A DNA stretch of 27,941 bases. It comes from Pelomonas sp963992225 (GTDB lineage: Bacteria; Pseudomonadota; Gammaproteobacteria; Burkholderiales; Burkholderiaceae_C). The notes beneath the pieces are model-generated. The model was not told where the DNA came from, searched no databases, and saw only the letters and a program-made list of their open reading frames with translations. Both the position numbers and the translations under genes were made by a program. Where the stretch lies: positions 1-27,941 of the forward strand of contig CAXDTK010000031.1 in assembly GCA_963992225.1 (NCBI GenBank), read 5' to 3'. Each line of letters opens with the position of its first letter. The stretch's first letter is position 1. This document shows, piece by piece, positions 9,436 through 15,445 of the stretch.

Positions 9436-10227
9436 ATGAGCACCCAAGTTCAAGACCTTTTCAACCTCAGCGGCCAGGTGGCCCTGGTGACCGGCGGCTC
9501 GCGCGGGCTGGGCCTGCAGATCGCCGAGGCGCTGGGGGAGGCCGGCGCCAAGATCATGCTGACCTCGCGCAAGGCGGCCGACCTGGAGGAGGCCGCGGCC
9601 CACCTGCAGGACCGCGGCATCGACGCGCGCTGGATCGCGGCGGACGCCGCCAAGGACGACGACGTGCAGCGCGTCGTGGCCGAGACCATGGAGCGGCTGG
9701 GCCGCATCGACATCCTCGTCAACAACGCCGGCGCCACCTGGGGCGCGCCGGCCGAGGACCACCCGCTGGAGGCCTGGGACAAGGTCATGGACCTGAACAT
9801 CCGCAGCCTGTTCGTGTTCGCGCAGGCGGTGGCCAAGGCCAGCATGATCCCGCGCCAGTCGGGCCGCATCATCAACGTCGCCTCCATTGCCGGCCTGTCG
9901 GGCAACTCCGGCGCGATGAAGACCATCGCCTACAACACCAGCAAGGGCGCGGCCGTGAACTTCACGCGCGCGCTGGCCGGGGAGTGGGGCCAATACGGCA
10001 TCACCGTCAACGCGCTGGCGCCGGGCTTCTTCCCCAGCAAGATGACCAAGGGGCTGCTGGCGGCGGTCGGCGCCGAGAAGATGGCCTCGCACGCCCCGCT
10101 GAACCGCCTGGGCGACGACGACGACCTCAAGGGCGCGGCGCTGCTGTTCGCCTCGCGCGCCGGCAAGCACATCACCGGGCAGATCCTGGCCATCGACGGT
10201 GGCGTCAGCGCCGTGCACGGAAACTGA
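9436..10227 (+). CDS. Short-chain dehydrogenase/reductase (SDR)
   Basis: A 263-residue classical SDR oxidoreductase. The cofactor motif TGGSRGLG spans residues 19-26, NNAG follows, and the catalytic pair is Y166 and K170 in YNTSKG, with the preceding serine in NVASIAG. The C-terminal PGFFPSKMT and GQILAIDGG are family-typical. It probably oxidises or reduces a hydroxyl/keto group on an acyl-CoA or related acid; gluconate 5-dehydrogenase-like annotations are also possible. A strong AAGGAG Shine-Dalgarno sequence lies at 9423-9428. The 65-bp spacer after the acyl-CoA dehydrogenase contains a small CTCGC-ATC-GCGAG hairpin (9390-9402), the widest break within the operon. Confidence 0.88.
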   Translation: MSTQVQDLFNLSGQVALVTGGSRGLGLQIAEALGEAGAKIMLTSRKAADLEEAAAHLQDRGIDARWIAADAAKDDDVQRVVAETMERLGRIDILVNNAGATWGAPAEDHPLEAWDKVMDLNIRSLFVFAQAVAKASMIPRQSGRIINVASIAGLSGNSGAMKTIAYNTSKGAAVNFTRALAGEWGQYGITVNALAPGFFPSKMTKGLLAAVGAEKMASHAPLNRLGDDDDLKGAALLFASRAGKHITGQILAIDGGVSAVHGN

Positions 10228-10231
10228 GGGG

Positions 10232-10669
10232 ATGCAGTTCCCCGTCCACATCCCCTTCGTCGAACAACTGGGCCTGGGCCTGCACGCCATCGGCGACGGC
10301 GAGGCCGAGCTGCGGCTGACGGTTGCCGAGCAGCACCTGAATTCCTGGCGCGTGGCGCATGGCGGCGTCGTGATGACGCTGCTGGACGTGGCCATGGCCC
10401 ATGCGGCCCGCAGCGTCAACCGGCACCTGCCGGACCTGGGGCCCGGCGTGGTGACCGTGGAGATGAAGACCAGTTTCATGCGCCCCGGCGAGGGCGAGCT
10501 GCGCGCGGTGGGCAGGCTGCTGCACCGCTCCACCACCATGGCGTTCTGCGAGGGCTCGGTGTTCGGCGCCGACGGCAGGCTCTGCGCCCACGCCACCGGC
10601 ACCTTCAAATACCTGCGGGCCTTGCCGGCTGGCCGGCAGCTCAAGCCCCTGGGCGGCGAGGGCGACTGA
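10232..10669 (+). CDS. PaaI-family hotdog thioesterase (third of three)
   Basis: A 145-residue hotdog thioesterase with motif WRVAHGGVVMTLLDVAMAHAAR (HGG plus an Asp in the helix) and the strand VVTVEMKTSFMRPGEGELRAVGR. The ATG at 10232 is four bases after the SDR stop codon, with a purine-rich GAGGGG directly in front. It is clearly diverged from the other two thioesterases of the operon. It is the last gene before a 261-bp structured gap, so it probably ends this transcription unit. Substrate is unknown; a housekeeping role in freeing CoA from stalled intermediates is inferred. Confidence 0.88.
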   Translation: MQFPVHIPFVEQLGLGLHAIGDGEAELRLTVAEQHLNSWRVAHGGVVMTLLDVAMAHAARSVNRHLPDLGPGVVTVEMKTSFMRPGEGELRAVGRLLHRSTTMAFCEGSVFGADGRLCAHATGTFKYLRALPAGRQLKPLGGEGD

Positions 10670-10930
10670 ATTCAGCCTGCATCGCTCGCGGGATTGAGCG
10701 GTCAGTCTGAAACGGCGTTCCACTTCCGGGCACAATGGCGGCCAGCGCCGGTTTCCTGCCCAGGCAGGGATCGCGGTGGGCCAGAGGGCTTTGCGGACCA
10801 TGCCGTCCTGCACGCCCGCCTTCCGGCATGAGGGCCAGCGCCCGGGCCCTCTGGCCCGCGCCGCTGCGACCCCGCATCGGGGTGACCGCCGTCGCCTCTG
10901 CCCCCATTCGCTTTTCGAAAGCCACCCGCC
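10670..10930 (+). promoter_or_regulatory. Structured leader and promoter region of the RpiB-like gene
   Basis: A 261-bp region without a convincing gene. 10711-10731 repeats the block seen at 3337-3358 (AACGG[T]CGTTC, then TTCCGGGC), and a related half-conserved GAGCGGTCAGTC lies at 10696-10707. Downstream come CCTGCC-CA-GGCAGG (10755-10768) and a perfect 11-bp inverted repeat, GGGCCAGAGGG (10778-10788) with CCCTCTGGCCC (10847-10857). The latter encloses CATGCCG (10799-10805) with CGGCATG (10824-10830). These suggest a regulated promoter and a folded 5' leader. Confidence 0.45.
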
Positions 10931-11566
10931 ATGAAGATCGCCCTCATCATCGAGAACAGCCAGGCCGCCAAGTCCGAGATCGTCCACAACGCGCTCAAGA
11001 CCGTCGTGGAGCCGCTGGGCCACAGCGTCCATCACTACGGCATGTACGCGCCCGAGGACAAGGCCTCGCTGACCTACGTCATGAACGGCCTGCTGGCCGG
11101 CATCCTGCTGAACTCCAAGGCCGCCGACTTCGTCGTCACCGGCTGCGGCACCGGCATGGGCTCCATGCTGGCCTGCAACAGCATGCCCGGCGTGTTCTGC
11201 GGCCTGGTCATCGACCCGACCGACGCCTTCCTGTTCGGCCAGATCAACGACGGCAACTGCCTGTCCATGCCCTACGCCAAGGGCTTCGGCTGGGCCGCGG
11301 AGCTGAACCTGCAGGACTGCTACCGCAAGCTGTTCGAGCACGAGCGTGGCGTGGGCTACCCCAAGGAGCGCGCCGCCATCATGGCCAAGAACCGCGGCAT
11401 CCTGAAGGACCTGAAGGCCGCCTCCTGCAAGGACATGCTGACCACGCTGAAGGCCGTCGACCCCGAGCTGCTGAAGGCCGCCGTGTCGGGCGAGAAGTTC
11501 CAGGAGCTGTTCTTCACGAACTGCCAGGACGACGCCATCGCGGCGCACATCAAGTCAGTTCTGTGA
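10931..11566 (+). CDS. RpiB/LacA/LacB-family sugar-phosphate isomerase-like protein
   Basis: A 211-residue protein of the ribose-5-phosphate isomerase B / galactose-6-phosphate isomerase superfamily. The N-terminus MKIALIIENSQAAKSEIVHNAL is a Rossmann-type strand-loop. The active-site loop VTGCGTGMGSMLACNSMPGV carries the cysteine expected of the family, and GQINDGNCLSMPYAKGFGWAAELNL supplies the N-D-x-N-x-L-x-P segment near the phosphate site. It is longer than E. coli RpiB (about 150 residues), with a C-terminal extension rich in lysine and cysteine (ASCKDMLTTLKAVD). True substrate is uncertain. There is no Shine-Dalgarno sequence before ATG 10931, but the codon fits the conserved start of the family. 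It follows a fatty-acid operon, and the shared promoter block suggests common control. Confidence 0.85.
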   Translation: MKIALIIENSQAAKSEIVHNALKTVVEPLGHSVHHYGMYAPEDKASLTYVMNGLLAGILLNSKAADFVVTGCGTGMGSMLACNSMPGVFCGLVIDPTDAFLFGQINDGNCLSMPYAKGFGWAAELNLQDCYRKLFEHERGVGYPKERAAIMAKNRGILKDLKAASCKDMLTTLKAVDPELLKAAVSGEKFQELFFTNCQDDAIAAHIKSVL

Positions 11567-11608
11567 GCCCCTCGCCCAGCCCGTCACGCTGAACGCGGAC
11601 GGTCGGGT

Positions 11609-11662
11609 CGGTCCCCCGAGGGGACGGCGATGCTTGCGGCATCGAGCCGCAAGCACATCGCC
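11609..11662 (+). repeat. Dispersed double-hairpin repeat, copy A
   Basis: Two hairpins lie in tandem. The first is GTCCCC (11611-11616), loop CGA, GGGGAC (11620-11625). The second pairs GGCGATG (11626-11632) with CATCGCC (11656-11662), and inside it CTTGCGGC (11633-11640) pairs with GCCGCAAG (11646-11653), leaving loop ATCGA and a CA bulge. A second copy lies inverted at 23711-23764 with compensatory stem changes. It sits in the 191-bp gap before the helicase gene, where no protein gene is seen; a GC-rich tail (11663-11700) follows. Confidence 0.85.
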
Positions 11663-11757
11663 AGACGGGCCGGCTTGGGAGCGGCCCGGCGCCCGGCCCA
11701 CGCAATGCACTAAGCGTTGCGCTGCATCACGGTCCCGCGCGCTGCGAGACTGTCGCG

Positions 11758-14109
11758 ATGTCTGTTGACCCACCCCACCTCACGCTGCGCACGCTGACCC
11801 GCGGTGACGGCCTGCTGGGCCTGCGGCCGCGCGGACCGCTGGGTCCACGCGGCGAGCAGGTGACGGTGGCCCTGCTGGCCGGCGGCGGTGCCACGGCCGA
11901 GCAGGTTTTGCTGCAGCGCGGCCTGCTGCCGCTGGACCCCGGCCTGCTGCAGTGGCGCGGCGCCGCGCAGCACCTGGGGCCCTCGCTGTGGACCCTGCCG
12001 CAGGAAGCCTTCTTCGGCGACTTCCATGCCGACCAGATGCCCGAGCTGCTGGCCGAGGGCTGGCAGGTCACGACCGAACCGGGCTTTGCCCATCACAGCC
12101 AGGCCGTCAGCGGCTGGCACCTCGGGTTGACCGAGGCGGATGGGGCGGGCGAGGCGGGCCCGGAGGCGGCGACGCTGCCGCCCGGCCGCCGCGTCGAGGG
12201 CCTGGGCCTTGAACGCCGCGGGGGTGCCTGGCTGGCGAGCCTGGGCATGGACGTCGACGGCCAGCGGGTGGACCTGGCGCCGCTGATCGCCAACCTGCTG
12301 CGCCGCGACAAGCGCTGGCTGGACGCCGCCGCGATCGCGGCGATCGACGACGACGCCCTCATCAAGCTGCGCGCCCCGGGTGGGCGGCGCTTCCATGCGC
12401 AGGCCGCGCCGCTGAAGGCCATGATGCTGGCGCTGCTGGATCTGCTCAAGCCCGCCCAGCTCGACCAGGGCGAGGCCGTGCGGCTGAGCGCCTGGGACGC
12501 CGAGCGCCTGCGGCTGATCGAAGACGGCGGGCGAGGGCGCTGGCAGATCGACGGGGATGCCGGGCTCAAGGCCGTTGCGCAGCGGCTGCTGGCCGCCGGC
12601 GCCCCCGCCGCGCTGCCCCAGCCGGCCGGCCTGGGCCTGGCGCTGCGGCCCTACCAGCTGCACGGTCTGGCCTGGCTGCAATACCTGCGCGAGCAGCACC
12701 TGGCCGGCATCCTGGCCGACGACATGGGCCTGGGCAAGACGGCCCAGGCGCTGGCCCATGTGTGGACCGAGAAACTGGCCGGCCGGCTGGACCGGCCCGC
12801 GCTGGTCGTCGTGCCGACCTCGCTGCTGGCCAACTGGCAACAGGAGGCGGCCCGCATCGCACCCGGCCTGCGGGTGCAGGTCTGGCACGGCGCGGACCGC
12901 ATTGCCCGCGCGCCGCTGGCCGAGGCCGACCTGGTGCTGACCACCTATGCCCTGGTCTGGCGTGACCTGCGGGCGCTGTCGGCGCAGCCCTGGCACCTGC
13001 TGATCCTGGACGAGGCGCAGTCGGTCAAGAACGCCCGCGCCCGCGCCGCCCGCGCGCTGCGCCGGCTGCAGGTGCGCCACGCGCTGGCGTTGACGGGCAC
13101 CCCGCTGGAGAACCACCTGGGCGAGCTGTGGGCGTTGTTCGACCTGCTGATGCCCGGGCTGCTGGGCGATGCCCGCAACTTTGCGCGCTTCTGGCGCAAG
13201 CCCATCGAGGTCAACCGCGACGGCCCGCGCGCCCGGCTGCTGGCGGCGCGCGTGCGGCCCTTCATCCTGCGACGCATGAAGACCGAGGTGGCCACCGAGC
13301 TGCCGCCGCTGACCGAGCTGGTGCGGCGCGTGCCGCTGCTGGGCCAGCAGAAGCAGCTCTACGAGAGCGTGCGCGTGGCGGCCGACCACATGGTGCGGCG
13401 CATCCTGGCCCGCGACGGCTTCAGCCCCACCAGCCTCATCAGCGTGCTGGACGCCATGCTCAAGCTGCGCCAGGTCTGCTGCGACCCACTGCTGCTCAAG
13501 GGCCTGCAGCTGCCGCCGCAGGTCGAGCGCGCCAAGCTCGAATGGCTGCGCGGGCACCTGCCCGACTTCGTCGCCCAGGGCCGGCGGCTGCTGGTGTTCT
13601 CGCAGTTCACGGCCATGCTGGACCTGATCTCGGCCGAGCTCGACGCGCTGGGCCTGCTGCACCTGCAGCTGACCGGCCAGACGCCGGCTGCGCAGCGCGG
13701 CGACATCGTGCGGCGCTTCCAGGCGCGCGAGGTGCCGCTGCTGCTGGCCAGCCTGAAGGCCGGTGGCGTGGGGCTCAACCTGACCGCCGCGGACACCGTC
13801 ATCCACGTCGACCCCTGGTGGAACCCGGCCGTGCAGAGCCAGGCCAGCGCCCGCGCGCACCGCATCGGGCAGGACCAGCCGGTGTTCGTCTACCAGCTGG
13901 TGGCCGAGGGCAGCATCGAGGAGCGCATGCTGGCGCTGCAGGTGCGCAAGCAGGCCCTGGCCGACGGCCTGCTGGGGCGCGACGACGGCGCGGCGCTGGG
14001 CAAGTTCAGCACCGCCGAGCTGAACCTGCTGCTGGCGCCGTTGGAGCACGGGGCGGCCTTCGACCTGCCCGAGGACGCGGTGGCCCGCGACGGCGGTGTC
14101 GACCGCTGA
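11758..14109 (+). CDS. SNF2-family DEAD/DEAH-box helicase
   Basis: A 783-residue SNF2-superfamily ATPase/translocase. Residues 1-290 form an N-terminal region without a SWIM zinc finger. The ATPase core starts at LRPYQLHGLAWLQYL. Walker A is DDMGLGKT with K327, Walker B is DEAQ (418-421), motif III is LTGTPLEN, and the second RecA lobe carries LVFSQFTAMLDLI, SLKAGGVGLNLTAAD and the arginine-finger motif QASARAHRIGQDQPV. Such bacterial proteins (HepA/RapA- or YqhH-like) remodel protein-nucleic acid complexes, for example by recycling RNA polymerase, or act in repair. The specific role is unknown. It has no same-strand partner; the gene to its right converges, 15 bp away. Confidence 0.92.
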   Translation: MSVDPPHLTLRTLTRGDGLLGLRPRGPLGPRGEQVTVALLAGGGATAEQVLLQRGLLPLDPGLLQWRGAAQHLGPSLWTLPQEAFFGDFHADQMPELLAEGWQVTTEPGFAHHSQAVSGWHLGLTEADGAGEAGPEAATLPPGRRVEGLGLERRGGAWLASLGMDVDGQRVDLAPLIANLLRRDKRWLDAAAIAAIDDDALIKLRAPGGRRFHAQAAPLKAMMLALLDLLKPAQLDQGEAVRLSAWDAERLRLIEDGGRGRWQIDGDAGLKAVAQRLLAAGAPAALPQPAGLGLALRPYQLHGLAWLQYLREQHLAGILADDMGLGKTAQALAHVWTEKLAGRLDRPALVVVPTSLLANWQQEAARIAPGLRVQVWHGADRIARAPLAEADLVLTTYALVWRDLRALSAQPWHLLILDEAQSVKNARARAARALRRLQVRHALALTGTPLENHLGELWALFDLLMPGLLGDARNFARFWRKPIEVNRDGPRARLLAARVRPFILRRMKTEVATELPPLTELVRRVPLLGQQKQLYESVRVAADHMVRRILARDGFSPTSLISVLDAMLKLRQVCCDPLLLKGLQLPPQVERAKLEWLRGHLPDFVAQGRRLLVFSQFTAMLDLISAELDALGLLHLQLTGQTPAAQRGDIVRRFQAREVPLLLASLKAGGVGLNLTAADTVIHVDPWWNPAVQSQASARAHRIGQDQPVFVYQLVAEGSIEERMLALQVRKQALADGLLGRDDGAALGKFSTAELNLLLAPLEHGAAFDLPEDAVARDGGVDR

Positions 14110-14127
14110 GGCCGCCGCCGGCACTCA
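14107..14127. terminator. Possible bidirectional terminator between converging genes
   Basis: TGAG-GCCG (14107-14114), loop CCGC, CGGC (14119-14122), a bulged A and CTCA (14124-14127) form a stem that covers the stop codons of both converging genes. There is no T-run on either strand, so the call is weak. Confidence 0.3.
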
Positions 14128-14709
14128 GAACAGGGGCAGCTGGGGTGACGCGGGTGGCTGCAAGAGCCGCCAGCGGTCCAGCACCTCGTAGCGGTAGGGC
14201 CTGCCCTGGCCGGCCACCAGCCGGATCTCGTCCACCTGCCAGGCGACAGGCGGGATCGGCAGCGTCTTCAGCGGCTCGGGCGCCCGATAGCTGATCGTGA
14301 CATGCGGCGTGTGGCCCGGCGCATCCAGGTCGCTGGCCTGCAGTTCGGCACGCACGGCGCCGAGCAGGCGCTTGAACCCTTCGGGCCGGCCGCGTCCCAG
14401 CAGCGTCCAATGCGCCTCGCCACCGACGCGGTTGAACGACAGGGTGAAGGCCGGCACCGAAATGCCTGCGCCAACGCGGCGCAGGCGGTCACGCATGGCG
14501 GCGGTGTCCTCGTAGCGGCCCGACCAGGTCTGGTGCCAGTTCACGGCATCGAACATCGCCCGACCCAACCGCGCTTCGAGCCCATAGCGCCTGATCACCG
14601 TCTGCATCCCCGCAAGCACTGCGGGAGACGGCTGGGACAGCAACAGCAGCCGTGGCACACCGGCGCCGTATTGCCAAGGTCGTCGAGAGGAGGGCGCGGA
14701 GGTCACCAT
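14125..14709 (-). CDS. 2'-5' RNA ligase family protein (2H phosphoesterase)
   Basis: A 194-residue member of the LigT/2H phosphoesterase superfamily. The two signature HxT motifs are present: H59-Q-T61 (NWHQTWSG) and H136-V-T138 (HTPHVTISYRAP), 77 residues apart, as expected for two pseudo-symmetric lobes. Such enzymes act on 2',3'-cyclic phosphates or 2'-5' linkages in RNA; the physiological substrate of most bacterial members is unknown. ATG 14709 is chosen as the first start after a good promoter (TTGACG-17-TACTGT, 14751-14779 on the minus strand). That promoter is overlapped by a LexA box about 30 bp upstream, so the gene is probably DNA-damage inducible. It is monocistronic, converging with the helicase gene. 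Confidence 0.85.
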   Translation of the reverse strand: MVTSAPSSRRPWQYGAGVPRLLLLSQPSPAVLAGMQTVIRRYGLEARLGRAMFDAVNWHQTWSGRYEDTAAMRDRLRRVGAGISVPAFTLSFNRVGGEAHWTLLGRGRPEGFKRLLGAVRAELQASDLDAPGHTPHVTISYRAPEPLKTLPIPPVAWQVDEIRLVAGQGRPYRYEVLDRWRLLQPPASPQLPLF

Positions 14710-14736
14710 GGCGTGCGAACGGCCTGTGCATCGATT

Positions 14737-14779
14737 GACTGTTTATTTATACAGTATTTGATGGGCTCCAAACCGTCAA
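14737..14779 (-). promoter_or_regulatory. LexA (SOS) box overlapping a sigma70-type promoter
   Basis: On the plus strand 14739-14754 reads CTGT-TTATTTAT-ACAG, a perfect CTGT-N8-ACAG LexA operator; with flanks, 14737-14756 differs little from the E. coli consensus. Read on the minus strand, TTGACG (14774-14779) and TACTGT (14751-14756) are separated by exactly 17 bp, so the operator covers the -10. The only gene placed to be controlled is the 2H phosphoesterase at 14709. No rightward gene begins before 15446. Confidence 0.85.
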
Positions 14780-14980
14780 GCGGCGCGTCTAGTTCGCAAC
14801 CGCTGATGACATGAGCGACCGCTTGGCCGTCACGTTGTGAGGCGGTTCACGTTGCAACGGCATACGCAAGGTACGGCGGACGAGATCCTTGAGCTTGTGA
14901 TTCAACGCACGCTCAGCCACGAAGCTCCGGCGCACTGACGCCGGCTTGCAGTCGCGCTGATCCGGCTGGCCGGGCTCGCG
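14780..14980. other. Intergenic region downstream of the ArsR-type regulator
   Basis: No gene is recognised here. CTGACGC (14935-14941) pairs with GCGTCAG (14978-14984) around an inner CCGGC/GCCGG pair, forming a long-loop stem that includes the regulator's stop codon and may be its transcription end. The frame beyond that stop (minus strand, to about 14790) encodes a basic peptide without recognisable homology. Confidence 0.4.
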
Positions 14981-15337
14981 TCAGCGTGAGCCGCCGACCA
15001 GCAGGCGCTCTTCGGCCGGAACGGGCTCGTCGCCGTCGATCTCCACCGCGAGCTGAGTGCAAACCGCACGGCAGAGCATGGCGACCTTTTCGCTCTGCAG
15101 CCGGTAGTAGATCTGCGTGCCCTCGCGCCGCTTGCCCAAGATGCCCGCGCGGTAGAGCGTGGACAGATGCTGGGACATGTTGGGCTGGGTGGTCTGGATC
15201 TGCGCGAGCAGGTCGGAGACGTTGCGCTCGCCGTTGCAGACGGCGCTGATGATCCTGAGCCGGATGGGCGTCGCGAGCACGCCGAACAGCTCGGCGGCAG
15301 ATTCGAAGACACGGTCTTCCTCGGGATCGGCACTCAT
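14981..15337 (-). CDS. ArsR/SmtB-family thiol-responsive repressor (SoxR/BigR-like)
   Basis: A 118-residue winged-helix regulator. The ArsR core is FGVLATPIRLRIISAVCNGERNVSDLLAQ, then the recognition helix QPNMSQHLSTLYRAGILGKRREG and the wing TQIYYRL. Cysteines are C34, C89 and C93. C34 lies just before the G-E-x-x-V-x-x-L turn and the others lie in the C-terminal helix, much as in the persulfide sensors BigR and SqrR and the sox regulator SoxR, which respond by forming a (poly)sulfide bridge. No ELCVCDL-type metal site is seen. It lies at the far end of the sulfur-oxidation island, divergent from a YeeE transporter gene, so control of the sox genes and that transporter is likely but inferred. 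Sensing chemistry is inferred from cysteine placement only. Confidence 0.85.
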   Translation of the reverse strand: MSADPEEDRVFESAAELFGVLATPIRLRIISAVCNGERNVSDLLAQIQTTQPNMSQHLSTLYRAGILGKRREGTQIYYRLQSEKVAMLCRAVCTQLAVEIDGDEPVPAEERLLVGGSR

Positions 15338-15445
15338 CGCGGTCGCGGGTGGGGAATGGGGTAAATCACTGTATCAGCAAGCGCAAATGTGCACCTCCCA
15401 AGAACCGAGAATAGGGGGCCGCCACTCCGCACGCCGCCGACCGCC
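15338..15445. promoter_or_regulatory. Divergent promoter region between the regulator and the YeeE transporter gene
   Basis: A 108-bp region between divergent starts. Its middle (15361-15390) is more AT-rich than the surroundings, with an imperfect dyad GCGCAAATGTGC at 15381-15392 and a GAGAAT -10-like element at 15408-15413. The clear palindrome seen upstream of soxC is not repeated here. An autoregulatory operator is expected by analogy with other ArsR genes, but I cannot place it with confidence. Confidence 0.35.

Noticed and set aside
10735..11592. Plus-strand open frame overlapping the RpiB-like gene in another frame
   Set aside because: Arg/Ala/Pro-rich, no family features; the overlapping RpiB-like frame has clear conserved motifs.
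14780..14980. Basic peptide frame continuing past the ArsR stop codon
   Set aside because: In frame with the regulator after a TGA, but it lacks its own start with a ribosome-binding site and shows no recognisable family. Read-through or a sequencing error was considered, but the regulator already has normal length.
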